In this document: positions 9,816-18,790 of the stretch, piece after piece | Layout of the letters: every line of letters begins with the position of its first letter | Position numbering within the stretch: the first letter of the stretch is position 1 | Assembly (NCBI RefSeq): GCF_003075375.1 | Contig: NZ_QDFT01000001.1 | Span: 6-64,005, forward strand | DNA: 64,000 bases | Direction: 5' to 3' | Origin: Microbacterium testaceum | GTDB lineage: Bacteria; Actinomycetota; Actinomycetes; Actinomycetales; Microbacteriaceae | Translations under genes and position numbers: made by a program | The notes under the pieces: model-generated | What the model was told of the DNA's origin: nothing | Seen by the model: the letters and a program-made list of their open reading frames with translations, nothing else | Databases searched by the model: none

Positions 9816-11216
9816 TCAGTAGTGGACCGACACCTCGGTGCCGCGGTAGGCCCAGTCGTACAGCTCTTTGGCCTGCGGGATCGTCATGTTGATGCAGCCG
9901 TGGCTCATCGGCGTTCCGAAGTTGTTGTGCCAGTACGTGCCGTGGAAGCCCTCGTCGCCGTTGAAGTAGGCGACCCAGGGGACGTCCTTCGTGCAGTAGT
10001 CGTAGCCGGGGACGCAGCCCATGTCCTGCATCTCGGTCTTCCAGCCGATGCGGAACTCGCCGGTGTGAGTGGCGTGGTCGCCCGCTCCCGACGAGATCGT
10101 GTACGACCGGTACACCTGGCCGTTCTGCCAGAGCGTCGTGGTCTGCGCGCTGAGGTTGACGTCGATGCGGCGCTCGGTCTTGGTCGTGTCGAAGGCCGTC
10201 TCGGCGACGTCGAGCGCGTAGCGGCCGTTGCCGTCGGCGAGCTGCTTCGCGAAGGCGGCGGCGACGCTGCCGGTGTCGCCGAGGGTGCGGCCCGTCTGTC
10301 CCTCGGTGAGGGTCTTGATGACCTCTCCGCCGGTGTCGACGATCACGTCCGCGTTGACCGCGGCGCGGTTCACGGCGGCGGGAAGACCCTGGACGGCTGC
10401 GGCGATCGCGGACTCGTCGGCCGAGATCGCGAAGTCGCCCTTGCCGTCGGGGGTGACGGTCAGCCACGACGCGGCGGTCGCGCGGTCGACGGGCACGGTG
10501 CGCTCGTCGCCGATGTAGAAGCCGGCGGAGTCCAGGATGCCGTTCAGCGAGGCGACGGCCGCGTCGGCCTCTTCGGTCGAGACGGCGGCGTCGACCGGGA
10601 CGAGCGTGGCTTCGACCGTGGTCGCGGGGGTGCCGGCGTCGAAAGCCGACTGCAGCGCGGCGGTGACGGCGGCCGTGTCGATGCCCTCGCCCGGCTGGGC
10701 GGGCGTGGTGACGTAGGCCTGCGAGCCGGCGTCGTAGGCCAGGGTCGCGTCGACCGGGGCGCGGTACGCGCCGGGGGCCTTGGCGCTGAGGGCCGCGGCC
10801 GCCTCGGCGGCGTCGATCTGCACCGACACGCCCGTGCCCTCGGGGAACCACGCGGCGGGCTTCCACATCGGGTTGTCGGAGAAGGCCTTGTCGGCGAGAG
10901 CCGCCGCGTCGACGGTCGCGCCGAGCTCGGCACCGGTGACCGTGACCGCACCTGCCGGGCTGTCGACCGTGATCGTCGTGTCCGCCAGACGGCTCGAGAT
11001 GGCCTGCGCGGCGGCGCCGGCGGTGAGGCCGCCGATCTGCACGCCGGCGACCGACGCGCCCGGCGCGATCAGCACGAGCGAGGCCGCGATGAGGGCCACG
11101 GCCGTCGCACCGGCGGGGATGCCGATCCACAGGCCGGAGCGGTTCTTGCGCTTCGCGGGCTCGGTGGGAGCCCAGGCGTACGTCGCGCCGTCGGTGCCAG
11201 GTGCGCCGTCGGTCAT
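9816..11216 (-). CDS. L,D-transpeptidase with YkuD domain
   Basis: A cell-wall enzyme expected to form 3-3 cross-links in peptidoglycan outside the membrane. The 466-residue product has a short cytoplasmic tail, one membrane anchor (about residues 31-53), a long extracellular region with two repeated putative peptidoglycan-binding modules (about 60-330), and a C-terminal YkuD domain ending in HGTYWHNNFGTPMSHGCINM with the catalytic Cys. I chose ATG at 11216 because a GGGGGG purine run sits 8 bases upstream; a TTG six bases earlier would be too close to it. Monocistronic. Confidence 0.92.
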   Translation of the reverse strand: MTDGAPGTDGATYAWAPTEPAKRKNRSGLWIGIPAGATAVALIAASLVLIAPGASVAGVQIGGLTAGAAAQAISSRLADTTITVDSPAGAVTVTGAELGATVDAAALADKAFSDNPMWKPAAWFPEGTGVSVQIDAAEAAAALSAKAPGAYRAPVDATLAYDAGSQAYVTTPAQPGEGIDTAAVTAALQSAFDAGTPATTVEATLVPVDAAVSTEEADAAVASLNGILDSAGFYIGDERTVPVDRATAASWLTVTPDGKGDFAISADESAIAAAVQGLPAAVNRAAVNADVIVDTGGEVIKTLTEGQTGRTLGDTGSVAAAFAKQLADGNGRYALDVAETAFDTTKTERRIDVNLSAQTTTLWQNGQVYRSYTISSGAGDHATHTGEFRIGWKTEMQDMGCVPGYDYCTKDVPWVAYFNGDEGFHGTYWHNNFGTPMSHGCINMTIPQAKELYDWAYRGTEVSVHY

Positions 11217-11329
11217 AGTCAAACCCCCCAGAAGTCAGTCTTCTCATGCTATGCGCGGATGTGACGGGGAATCGATCCTCCACATCACGGTCTCATCACA
11301 TGGTCAGCCGGGAGGGACCGCCGCGCCGC

Positions 11330-12691
11330 TCAGTCGGCGAAGACCTTGCCCGGATTCAGGATGCCGAGGGGGTCGAACACCCGCGCGATCTGACGCTGCA
11401 GAGCCCACTGGTCGTCGCCGAGCTCGTCGGCGAGCCAGCGCCGCTTGAGCACCCCGATGCCGTGCTCGCCGGTCAGCGTCCCGCCGAGGCGGAGGGCGGC
11501 GCGGAACAGGTCTTCGGCGGCCTCCCACACCACCGCGGGCACCTCGGGGCCCTCGAACACGAAGTTGGGGTGCAGGTTGCCGTCGCCGGCGTGGGCGACG
11601 GCGGGGATGACGAGACCGAACCGCTCCTCGATGCGGGCGATCTCGTCGAACATGTCGGGCAGCGCGCTGCGCGGCACCGAGACGTCTTCGATCAGCGTCG
11701 TGCCGAGCGTCTCCATCGCGGGGTGCATCGCCCGGCGGACCGCCAGCAGCTGCTCGCCCTCGGCGGCGTCACGGGCGACCGCGACGGTTCCCCCGGCCGC
11801 GCGCAGCACGTCCGCGATCGCCCGCGCCTCGTCCGCGGCGACGGGTCCGTCGGTCTGGACCGTGAGCTGGGCGACACCGGGAGCGGGTGCCGACAGCCCG
11901 AGCAGGCGGTGCGCGGCCGCCAGGCTCGTGGCATCCATCAGCTCCATGATCGCGGGCTGCACACCCGAGGCGGTGACGGCGGCGGAGGCGACGGCCGCGG
12001 CACGGACGCCGTCGAACAGGGCGGTCAGCGTGACCCGTTCGCCCTCGACGGCGCGGCGCAGTTTGAGGGTTGCTCCGACCACCACGCCCAGGGTGCCCTC
12101 GGAGCCGATCACGAGCGAGGTGAGGTCCAGACCGGTCACGCCCTTGACGCTGCGGTGTCCCAGGTGAAGCAGTCGTCCGTCGGCGAGCACGAGGTCGACG
12201 CCGAGCACCGCATCGCGCACCACGCCGTACTTTGCGCACAACAGGCCGCCGGCGCCGGTGGCGATGTTGCCGCCGACCGTCGAGATGGCGCGGCTGGCCG
12301 GGTCGGGTGCCCACCAGACGCCGTGCGGGGCGAGCTGCGCGTTGAGGTCGGCGTTCAGGATGCCGGGCTCCACCACCGCGAGAAGATCGTCGGGACGCAC
12401 CTCGAGGATGCGGTCCATCCCGCGCAGCGAGAGGCTGATCTCGCCGCCGCCGGTGTTGGCCCCGCCGGCCAGTCCCGTGCCGGCACCGCGCGGGACGACG
12501 GGCGTGCGGGTGGCGGTGGCGATGCGCATCACGGCCTGGACGTCGGCGACGGATCCCGCGTTCACGACCGCGAGGGGAAGGCCCGCGGCCGCGTGGCCGG
12601 ACTTGTCGGAGCGTGCGGCCTCGAGGGCGCTCGCCGAGGTGTCGACGCGCTCGCCGAGCTCGGCCCGGAGCAGCGCGACGACGTCGGTCAT
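11330..12691 (-). CDS. FAD-linked oxidase (D-lactate/glycolate dehydrogenase type)
   Basis: A 453-residue flavoprotein of the PCMH/FAD-linked oxidase C family, which oxidises 2-hydroxy acids. The FAD-binding part contains VVPRGAGTGLAGGA and TVGGNIATGAGG; the C-terminal domain has HAGDGNLHPNFVFEG and ends LGILNPGKVFAD, typical of GlcD/Dld proteins. D-lactate, glycolate or 2-hydroxyglutarate are all possible. The start codon overlaps the stop of the upstream small membrane protein by four bases (ATGA), so the two are co-translated. The frame stays open upstream to 13327 but that extension belongs to shadow sequence. Confidence 0.88.
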   Translation of the reverse strand: MTDVVALLRAELGERVDTSASALEAARSDKSGHAAAGLPLAVVNAGSVADVQAVMRIATATRTPVVPRGAGTGLAGGANTGGGEISLSLRGMDRILEVRPDDLLAVVEPGILNADLNAQLAPHGVWWAPDPASRAISTVGGNIATGAGGLLCAKYGVVRDAVLGVDLVLADGRLLHLGHRSVKGVTGLDLTSLVIGSEGTLGVVVGATLKLRRAVEGERVTLTALFDGVRAAAVASAAVTASGVQPAIMELMDATSLAAAHRLLGLSAPAPGVAQLTVQTDGPVAADEARAIADVLRAAGGTVAVARDAAEGEQLLAVRRAMHPAMETLGTTLIEDVSVPRSALPDMFDEIARIEERFGLVIPAVAHAGDGNLHPNFVFEGPEVPAVVWEAAEDLFRAALRLGGTLTGEHGIGVLKRRWLADELGDDQWALQRQIARVFDPLGILNPGKVFAD

Positions 12692-13074
12692 GCCAGGCGC
12701 CGGCGTCCGTTCAGCGCGCCGAAGGTGACGGCGACGATCGCGAAGACCAGACCGATGAGCGCCTGCCCCATGCTCCACCAGGCCACGGTCGCCGCGGCGT
12801 AGACGAACAGCTCGACGAGGGCGCGCACGAAGGGGTGGACCGCGAGGACGGCGCGGGGAGAGACGAACAGCGCCCAGACGATGATCGCGAGAGCCGGGGC
12901 GCCGATACCGGCGACGATGTTCCACGGCAGCGGCCACGCGGTGAAGCCCCAGATGGCCAGCGTGACGAAGGCGAAGAGCCCGCACACGACGCTGCCGATC
13001 TCGACGGCCGACGGCCGGGGGCGCATTCCGGGAGCGAGGGGCGCCTGCGCGCGCACGTGGGGGGAGTCGGTCAC
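12688..13074 (-). CDS. Small four-helix membrane protein, YrdB/DUF2568 family
   Basis: A 128-residue protein with four predicted membrane helices (about 26-45, 49-68, 80-97, 99-118) and a short basic tail, matching the YrdB/DUF2568 pattern. It starts with GTG at 13074 after a G-rich site and overlaps the following FAD oxidase by four bases. No function is known; the overlap suggests a link to the oxidase or simply shared expression. Confidence 0.7.
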   Translation of the reverse strand: MTDSPHVRAQAPLAPGMRPRPSAVEIGSVVCGLFAFVTLAIWGFTAWPLPWNIVAGIGAPALAIIVWALFVSPRAVLAVHPFVRALVELFVYAAATVAWWSMGQALIGLVFAIVAVTFGALNGRRRLA

Positions 13075-13204
13075 GCCCCCATTTTACGCGGGCTCGCGGT
13101 CGCGGCATCCGTGATCCCTCGGCGTCGAGTCGACGCGGCCGCAGCCGCACCTGTGGAGGACCAGTGGATGCCGGAAGCAGCCCTGTTCGCGCCCCGATAC
13201 CCGC

Positions 13205-13210
13205 TAAAGT
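13205..13210 (+). promoter_or_regulatory. -10 element for the glyA riboswitch transcript
   Basis: TAAAGT at 13205-13210 would start RNA near 13216, where the riboswitch begins. The -35 box is weak. Confidence 0.45.
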
Positions 13211-13213
13211 GGC

Positions 13214-13296
13214 AGCGTCGCGACTGGCGTTGAGGTGGGTAACCACCGGGGAGCGACCGCTTGACGGTATTCGACCGCACGCCTGGGTCGATGCGG
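13214..13296 (+). promoter_or_regulatory. ZTP riboswitch (pfl motif)
   Basis: Matches the pfl/ZTP aptamer. The first subdomain is GTCGCGACTGGCG, then a GTGGGTAACCAC hairpin and CCGGGGAGCGACC; after a variable linker comes the second subdomain GCACGCCTGGGTCG. These are the conserved blocks of the ZMP/ZTP-sensing RNA. It precedes glyA by about 57 bases, which fits the known role: accumulating purine intermediate ZTP signals low 10-formyl-tetrahydrofolate and turns on one-carbon genes. No clear terminator separates it from glyA, so control may be at translation initiation. Confidence 0.9.
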
Positions 13297-13352
13297 TATC
13301 TTCGCGGGCTCGCCGAGTCCGCGGCATCCGGAACCATCGTCAAGGAGATCGC

Positions 13353-14627
13353 ATGACCGATCCGTACTTCAACGCCCCTCTGTCCGAGGTCGATCCCGAG
13401 ATCGCCCAGGTGCTCGAGCGCGAGCTCGACCGCCAGCGCGGGTTCCTCGAGATGATCGCGTCCGAGAACTTCGTGCCGGTCTCGGTGCTGCAGTCGCAGG
13501 GCTCGGTGCTGACCAACAAGTACGCCGAGGGCTACCCCGGCCGCCGCTACTACGGCGGGTGCGAAGAGGTCGACGTCGCCGAATCGCTCGCCATCGAGCG
13601 GGCCAAGGCCCTGTTCGGTGCGGAGTTCGCCAACGTCCAGCCGCACTCGGGCGCCTCGGCGAACGCGGCCGTGCTGCACGCGATCGCGCGTCCCGGCGAC
13701 ACGCTGCTCGGTCTCGCCCTCGACCAGGGCGGTCACCTGACGCACGGCATGAAGATCAACTTCTCGGGTCGTCTGTACGACATCGTCGCCTACGGCGTCG
13801 ACCCCGAGACCAGCGTCATCGACATGGACGAGGTGCGCCGCCTCGCCGTCGAGCACAAGCCCAAGGTCATCATCGCCGGCTGGTCGGCCTACCCCCGCCA
13901 GCTCGACTTCGCCGCCTTCCGCGCGATCGCCGACGAGGTCGGCGCGCTGCTGTGGGTCGACATGGCGCACTTCGCGGGCCTCGTCGCCGCGGGCGTCCAC
14001 CCCTCGCCGATCCCGCACGCCCACGTCGTCTCGACCACCGTGCACAAGACCATCGGCGGCCCCCGCTCGGGCCTCATCCTCACGAACGACGCCGACCTGG
14101 CCAAGAAGATCAACACCGCGGTCTTCCCGGGCCAGCAGGGCGGCCCGCTCATGCACGTCATCGCCGCCAAGGCGACGGCCTTCAAGCTGGCGATGACGCC
14201 CGAGTTCAAGGAGCGCCAGGAGCGCACCCTGCGGGGAGCGGCCATCCTGGCGGACCGCCTCACCCGTGACGACGTCAAGAACGCCGGCATCGCCGTGCGC
14301 TCGGGCGGCACCGACGTGCACCTCGTGCTCGTCGACCTGCGCGAGGCCGAGATCGACGGCAAGCAGGCCGAAGACCTGCTGCACGACATCCACATCACCG
14401 TCAACCGCAACGCCGTGCCGAACGACCCGCGCCCGCCCATGGTGACCTCGGGCCTGCGCATCGGCACGCCCGCGCTGGCGACCCGCGGCTTCGGCGACGC
14501 CGAGTTCACCGAGGTGGCCGACATCATCGCCCTCGCGCTGATCCCCGGCGCCGACGTCGAGGCCCTGCGCGCCCGCGTGGCCGCGCTGACCGCCGCCTTC
14601 CCGCTGTACCCCGACCTGCAGCAGTGA
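13353..14627 (+). CDS. glyA: Serine hydroxymethyltransferase
   Basis: PLP enzyme converting serine and tetrahydrofolate to glycine and 5,10-methylene-tetrahydrofolate. The 424-residue product has the cofactor lysine Lys232 in [15 protein letters not shown], the N-terminal block MIASENFVP and [18 protein letters not shown] 13353 follows AAGGAG at 13342-13347. The ZTP riboswitch upstream and folD downstream form a one-carbon unit. A strong hairpin at 14634 separates it from folD, so folD probably has its own promoter. Confidence 0.97.
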   Translation: MTDPYFNAPLSEVDPEIAQVLERELDRQRGFLEMIASENFVPVSVLQSQGSVLTNKYAEGYPGRRYYGGCEEVDVAESLAIERAKALFGAEFANVQPHSGASANAAVLHAIARPGDTLLGLALDQGGHLTHGMKINFSGRLYDIVAYGVDPETSVIDMDEVRRLAVEHKPKVIIAGWSAYPRQLDFAAFRAIADEVGALLWVDMAHFAGLVAAGVHPSPIPHAHVVSTTVHKTIGGPRSGLILTNDADLAKKINTAVFPGQQGGPLMHVIAAKATAFKLAMTPEFKERQERTLRGAAILADRLTRDDVKNAGIAVRSGGTDVHLVLVDLREAEIDGKQAEDLLHDIHITVNRNAVPNDPRPPMVTSGLRIGTPALATRGFGDAEFTEVADIIALALIPGADVEALRARVAALTAAFPLYPDLQQ

Positions 14628-14633
14628 GCCCCC

Positions 14634-14669
14634 GCCGGGGTGGGGCCGCGTGTACGGCCCCGCCCCGGC
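14634..14669 (+). terminator. Terminator after glyA
   Basis: A 15-bp stem (one G-T pair) of GCCGGGGTGGGGCCG against CGGCCCCGCCCCGGC, starting 6 bases after the glyA stop. Confidence 0.8.
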
Positions 14670-14705
14670 ATCCGGTGCGTGCCGTGTCGGGCTCGCGGCG
14701 CCGCG

Positions 14706-14789
14706 GTCGCGCGGCCCCGAGCGGCAGTCGCGCGGTCTCGAGCGGCAGTGGCGCGGTCCCGAGCCGCAGCGGCGCGGTCCCGAGCGTCG
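14706..14789. repeat. Four tandem 21-bp units
   Basis: Units beginning at 14706, 14727, 14748 and 14769 share GCGCGGTCCCGAGCGGCA-like sequence. The 344-base glyA-folD spacer contains this array, the terminator and the palindrome at 14788, and no gene that I can support. Confidence 0.85.
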
Positions 14790-14854
14790 ATAAACGGTGT
14801 TCCTGTCGAGACACGGTGCGAGGCCGCGTGTCTCGACAGCACCGGCGTTTATCG
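14788..14854. repeat. 67-bp nested interrupted palindrome (CGATAAACG family)
   Basis: Outer arms CGATAAACG (14788-14796) and CGTTTATCG (14846-14854); inner arms CTGTCGAGACACG (14803-14815) and CGTGTCTCGACAG (14827-14839). A second member with the same outer arms is at 30165-30233. Confidence 0.8.
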
Positions 14855-14971
14855 GCGCGGTGACACCGGCGACGGCGACGGCGACGGCGACGGCGCCCGA
14901 CGCACCAGCGGCGGCCGGGACAGCGGCAGCGACACCATCATGAGAACGACAGACACGGAACGAGGGATGCC

Positions 14972-15856
14972 ATGACGGCGACGATTCTCGACGGAAAGGC
15001 CGCATCCGCGGCGATCAAGGCCGAGCTCACCGAGCGCGTGGCGGCGCTGCGCGCGAAGGGCATCGTCCCGGGCATCGCGACCGTGCTCGTCGGCGCCGAC
15101 CCCGCCTCGCAGCTCTACGTGGGCATGAAGCACAAGCAGTCCGAGGCGATCGGGATGAACTCCATCCAGGTCGAGCTCCCCGCCGACGCCACGCAGGACG
15201 AGGTCGAGGCCGTGATCGACCGCCTCAACGCCGATCCGGCGTGCCACGGCTACATCGTGCAGCTGCCGCTGCCGAAGCACATCGACACCGATGCGATACT
15301 CGAGCGCATCGATCCGGCCAAGGATGCCGACGGCCTGCACCCCACCAACCTCGGGCGCCTGGTGCTCAACGTCAACGCCCCGATCCTCACGCCGCTGCCG
15401 TGCACCCCGCGAGGGGTCATCGAGCTGCTGCTGCGCAACGACTACGATTTGAAGGGCAAAGAGGTGGTGGTCGTCGGGCGCGGCGTCACGATCGGCCGCT
15501 CCATCGGTCTGCTGCTGACGCGCCGCGAGATCAACGCGACGGTGACCCTGACCCACACCGGCACGGCCGACCTGGCGAAGCACCTGCGCGAGGCGGACGT
15601 GATCGTCGCCGCCGCGGGCGTCAAGCACATCGTCCGCGCCGAGGACGTCAAGCCGGGCGCCGCGGTGCTCGACGTGGGCGTGACCCGTGAGACCGACCCC
15701 GAGACCGGCAAGAGCCGCGTCCACGGGGACGTGCATCCGGACGTCGCCGAGGTCGCCGGCTTCGTCTCTCCCAACCCGGGCGGGGTGGGGCCCATGACCG
15801 TCGCGCTGCTCATGACCAACGTCGTCGAGGCGGCGGAGCGGGCGGCATCCGTCTGA
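14972..15856 (+). CDS. folD: Methylene-THF dehydrogenase / methenyl-THF cyclohydrolase
   Basis: Bifunctional enzyme converting 5,10-methylene-THF to 10-formyl-THF for purine and formyl-Met synthesis. The 294-residue protein shows [17 protein letters not shown] with the catalytic Lys region, [13 protein letters not shown], the cofactor loop [13 protein letters not shown] and the C-terminal [13 protein letters not shown]. In most FolD proteins the cofactor loop reads GRSxxVG; the GVTIGRSIG variant is a usual form. Start ATG follows GAGGGATGCC. Confidence 0.96.
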   Translation: MTATILDGKAASAAIKAELTERVAALRAKGIVPGIATVLVGADPASQLYVGMKHKQSEAIGMNSIQVELPADATQDEVEAVIDRLNADPACHGYIVQLPLPKHIDTDAILERIDPAKDADGLHPTNLGRLVLNVNAPILTPLPCTPRGVIELLLRNDYDLKGKEVVVVGRGVTIGRSIGLLLTRREINATVTLTHTGTADLAKHLREADVIVAAAGVKHIVRAEDVKPGAAVLDVGVTRETDPETGKSRVHGDVHPDVAEVAGFVSPNPGGVGPMTVALLMTNVVEAAERAASV

Positions 15857-15982
15857 CGCGGGGTACGCGGCATCCCGTCGCCACCGTCGATCGGTGAACC
15901 ACGGCGTGCCGCACGCTGAACACACGGGATGTCGCGCGCAATGGGGGAGGCGCCCGGCGCCGGGACGTGTCAGAGTTCTTCT

Positions 15983-16465
15983 ATGACTGAGTCCGTGCTG
16001 AACGACCTCCTCCGCCGCGTCACCGAGAGCGGCCTGCTCGAAGACGCCCAGATCGACGAAGACAGCGTCATCGGTTCCGGACACCTGGATGCCGCCGGCG
16101 TCGAGGTCGAGGTCGATCTCGACCCCGAGCTGGACGAGGACGACGAGCCCGACCTCGACGCGATCCTGTCGAACCTCAAGGACGTCCTGTCGGTGAGCGA
16201 GGACCGCTGGCGCGCGATCGTCGAAGAGGTCTCGAGCGACATCGAGGACGCCCTCGATGACGACGAACTCGACGCGGACGTCGACCTGCGCACCGACCTC
16301 GAGGCCATCGGCGTGGGCGTGTTCGCCGACGCGATCATCGTGGTGTTCGCGGGCCAGACCTCGTTCCCCGACGCGCTCGTGCACGTGCAGCTCACGCCCG
16401 AGCTCGAGGTCGAGGACATCGAGATCATCGGCGACGACGACGAAGAGGACGACGACGAAGACTGA
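15983..16465 (+). CDS. Acidic cytosolic protein, DUF2004-like
   Basis: A 160-residue very acidic protein with no signal or membrane segment; the last 12 residues are almost all Asp/Glu. It has a mixed helix-strand core (about 60-150) that looks like DUF2004 proteins of actinobacteria; function unknown. The start is uncertain: ATG 15983 has no clear ribosome binding site, and an in-frame ATG at 15929 would add 18 poorly conserved residues. A strong bidirectional terminator follows. Confidence 0.65.
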   Translation: MTESVLNDLLRRVTESGLLEDAQIDEDSVIGSGHLDAAGVEVEVDLDPELDEDDEPDLDAILSNLKDVLSVSEDRWRAIVEEVSSDIEDALDDDELDADVDLRTDLEAIGVGVFADAIIVVFAGQTSFPDALVHVQLTPELEVEDIEIIGDDDEEDDDED

Positions 16466-16480
16466 TCCTCCGAGACGACG

Positions 16481-16513
16481 AGAGGGACCGGGCCGTGACG
16501 GCCCGGTCCCTCT
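16481..16513. terminator. Bidirectional terminator
   Basis: A 14-bp stem built on AGAGGGACCGGGC and its complement with loop GTGAC, between two genes that converge (acidic protein and hxlA). Confidence 0.88.
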
Positions 16514-16532
16514 GTCGTTGCGCTCCGTGCGG

Positions 16533-17156
16533 TCAGACGATCGCGGCGCGCAGCGCGGCGGCCGCGGCGCCCACGTCGGGGGCGCTGTAGATGGCGCTGC
16601 CCGCAACGGCGACCTGGGCGCCCGACTTCTGCACGTCGGCGATGCTCGAGACGTTGACGCCTCCGGCGACCGAGAACGGCACGCCGGCCGCTTCGCCGTC
16701 GCGCAGCAGCGTTCCGAAGGTGAAGCCCTCCTCGGCCTGCTCGTCCAGGCCGGCGTGCATCTCGACGAACTCGGCGCCGAGCGCCACGACCTCCTTGGCC
16801 CGGGCGGGCTTGTCCGCGACGCCGATGAGGTCGACGACGACACCCTTGCCGTGCTTCTTCGCGGCCTTGACCGCACCGGCGATCGTGCTGTCGCCGGCCG
16901 AACCGAGCACCGTCACGAGATCCGCCCCGGCGGAGAAGGCGATGTCGGCCTCGAGCTCACCGGCATCCATCGTCTTGAGATCGGCGAAGACGATCTTGTC
17001 GGGGTGCGCCTGCTTGATCGCGGTGATGGCCGAGAGGCCCTCGCTCTTGATGAGGGGGGTGCCGAGCTCGAGGATGTCGACGTGCGGCGCGGCCGCGGCG
17101 GCGAGGTCGAGGGCGGCTTCGGTGGACAGGGTGTCCATGGCGAACTGGAGCTTCAT
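16533..17156 (-). CDS. hxlA: 3-hexulose-6-phosphate synthase
   Basis: Condenses formaldehyde with ribulose 5-phosphate, the first step of the ribulose monophosphate pathway for formaldehyde fixation or detoxification. The 207-residue TIM barrel has the family blocks LQFAMDTLSTEAAL, DILELGTPLIKSEG, VFADLKTMDAGELEADIAFSAGAD and FSVAGGVNVSSI. It follows hxlB by 27 bases, on the same strand, and they form one operon. Confidence 0.95.
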   Translation of the reverse strand: MKLQFAMDTLSTEAALDLAAAAAPHVDILELGTPLIKSEGLSAITAIKQAHPDKIVFADLKTMDAGELEADIAFSAGADLVTVLGSAGDSTIAGAVKAAKKHGKGVVVDLIGVADKPARAKEVVALGAEFVEMHAGLDEQAEEGFTFGTLLRDGEAAGVPFSVAGGVNVSSIADVQKSGAQVAVAGSAIYSAPDVGAAAAALRAAIV

Positions 17157-17183
17157 GCGGGTGTCCTTACTCTCTGGGGTGGG

Positions 17184-17762
17184 TCATTCGAGGTTGGCGT
17201 GGCGGGGCCACAGGTCATCGGCGTCGAGACCGGAGCGCTGCCACAGGGCGTCGAACACGGCGTCGCCCACGAGGACGACGACCTGCTCGAACAGGGCCCC
17301 GGCGTACTGCGCCGAGGCCGTGGCCGAGCGGTCGAGCTTGGCCGCCGCGGGGATGACGACGAGGGCGTCGGCGGCGGCGGCGAGGGGGGAGTCGGATGCC
17401 GTGGTGATCGCCGCGATCCGCGCACCCACCGCGGCCGCGGTCTCGGCGGCCCGGACGATCGCGGGGGTGGTGCCCGACCCGCTGGCCGTGAGAAGCGCGT
17501 CGCCGGCGCGGATCGCGGGCGTCGTGGTCTCGCCCACGACATGGACGTCGAGTCCCAGGTGCATCAGACGCATCGCGGTCATGCGAAGTGCGGAGCCGGA
17601 GCGTCCGGCCCCGAGGACGAAGACGCGATCCGCCTCGGTGAGGACGTCCAGGACGCGCTCCAGATCGCCGGGCTCGGCCACGAGACGGTCGAGGACGGAT
17701 GCCACCTCGGCGGCGATGCGGGCGAGGGAGGTCTCGACGGGGGCGGCGGCGGAGGAGGGCAT
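17184..17762 (-). CDS. hxlB: 6-phospho-3-hexuloisomerase
   Basis: Isomerises hexulose 6-phosphate to fructose 6-phosphate, completing formaldehyde assimilation. The 192-residue protein is a single SIS domain: VFVLGAGRSGSALRMTAMRLMHLGLDVHVVGE and LLTASGSGTTPAIVRAAETA. It is the first gene of the hxlBA operon and is divergent from the LuxR-type regulator, with a palindrome in between. Confidence 0.94.
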   Translation of the reverse strand: MPSSAAAPVETSLARIAAEVASVLDRLVAEPGDLERVLDVLTEADRVFVLGAGRSGSALRMTAMRLMHLGLDVHVVGETTTPAIRAGDALLTASGSGTTPAIVRAAETAAAVGARIAAITTASDSPLAAAADALVVIPAAAKLDRSATASAQYAGALFEQVVVLVGDAVFDALWQRSGLDADDLWPRHANLE

Positions 17763-17818
17763 GGCTCCATGCTCGGCGCGGCCGGCGCGCGGCGACGCCG
17801 GTCGACGGCAGAGGGGTG

Positions 17819-17836
17819 CCTACCCGAACGGGTAGG
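17819..17836. promoter_or_regulatory. Palindromic operator in the hxlB-regulator divergent region
   Basis: CCTACCCGAACGGGTAGG, two perfect 8-base arms around AA. It overlaps the -35 zone of the regulator promoter (-10 TAGGTT at 17851-17856) and lies 57 bases upstream of hxlB, so a dimer bound here could act on both directions. Confidence 0.65.
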
Positions 17837-17850
17837 TGTATCCGCTGGGC

Positions 17851-17856
17851 TAGGTT
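17851..17856 (+). promoter_or_regulatory. -10 element of the LuxR-type regulator
   Basis: TAGGTT ends six bases before the ATG at 17863, so the transcript is probably leaderless; there is no ribosome binding site. Confidence 0.5.
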
Positions 17857-17862
17857 GAGGTC

Positions 17863-18702
17863 ATGATCGAGAGTGGACCCCTGCCGTCGCCTGCCTCGCG
17901 CGCGCTCGTCATCGAGCACGAACGCGTCGTCGCCGAGCAGGCGGACCGCCACGCCGTCACGCTGGAGTCCGTGCTGGCCATCCTGCGCTCGCCCCGTCTG
18001 GACGACCGTGCGGCTCGAGCCCTCGCGATCGAAGCGGCGGCGGCGGCGTTGGTGGTGCTGCGGACCTCGACGGATCGCCAACGCAGCGCCCTGCTGGAGC
18101 CCGTCACGGGTGCCTTCGCGCGGCTGCGCAGCGACCTGCGCCCGCTCGTCCGCCACGGCGACCTCGATGTGCAGTTCGTCGAGCCGCCCACCACCGGTCG
18201 CGCGCTTCCCGGAGAGGTGGCGCACGAGGCGCGCGCCATCGTGCGCAGCGCCGTCCTCGCCCTGCTCGACCGCGGGGCGCCGCACCGCGTCCGCATCCAG
18301 TGGGACTGCGACGGGCTGAACCTGTTGATCGGCATCCGCGACGACGGCGAGGGGCGCCTGACCGCGCACGACGATTCGCTGCGCCCGATCGTGGAGCGTG
18401 TGAGCGCGCTCAACGGCGACTTCGAGGTCGCCTCCACCGTGGGCTGGGGATCCGAGCTGTCGGTGCGGCTCCCTCTCGATCCGCCGGCCCGCCCCGAGAT
18501 GCTGGACGACGCGGTCGACCTGAGTCCCCGCGAGAGGGAGGTGTTGACCCTCGTCGTCGCGGGTGCGCGCAATCGCGCCATCGCGACCCAGCTGGGCATC
18601 AGCGAGAACACCGCGAAGTTCCATGTGTCGAACCTGCTGCGCAAGGCCGGCGTCGCGACCCGCGCGGAACTCGTCGCGCTCGGGGCGTCGCGGGCCCCGT
18701 GA
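17863..18702 (+). CDS. Fused histidine-kinase-ATPase-like / LuxR transcription regulator
   Basis: A 279-residue protein. Residues 40-205 resemble the dimerisation and ATP-binding part of NarL-family sensor kinases: a helical stretch, then IRDDGEG (G1-like box) and GWGSELSVRLPL (G2-like). The N box reads EARAIVRSAVLALL, without the usual Asn, so ATP binding may be altered. Residues 215-275 are a clear LuxR HTH (LSPREREVLTLVVAG through ENTAKFHVSNLLRKAG). No receiver domain is present. Divergent from hxlBA, so control of formaldehyde fixation is the natural inference. Confidence 0.75.
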   Translation: MIESGPLPSPASRALVIEHERVVAEQADRHAVTLESVLAILRSPRLDDRAARALAIEAAAAALVVLRTSTDRQRSALLEPVTGAFARLRSDLRPLVRHGDLDVQFVEPPTTGRALPGEVAHEARAIVRSAVLALLDRGAPHRVRIQWDCDGLNLLIGIRDDGEGRLTAHDDSLRPIVERVSALNGDFEVASTVGWGSELSVRLPLDPPARPEMLDDAVDLSPREREVLTLVVAGARNRAIATQLGISENTAKFHVSNLLRKAGVATRAELVALGASRAP

Positions 18703-18757
18703 CGACCGTGCCCGTTCCGAGACCTCGCGGTCGGCAGGGCGCCGTGGTCGGGCCGAC

Positions 18758-18788
18758 GCCGCGGCCGGCCGGCCGGGGGTGCCGCGGC
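18758..18788. terminator. Possible terminator between the LuxR gene and hpaI
   Basis: GCCGCGGC at 18758-18765 and 18781-18788 can pair across a GC-rich loop between two converging genes. Because each arm is itself palindromic, the call is weak. Confidence 0.35.
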
Positions 18789-18790
18789 CG

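Noticed and set aside
13164..13352. Longer GlyA start overlapping the riboswitch
   Set aside because: The frame is open upstream, but the ZTP aptamer occupies that region and AAGGAG sits correctly before ATG 13353.
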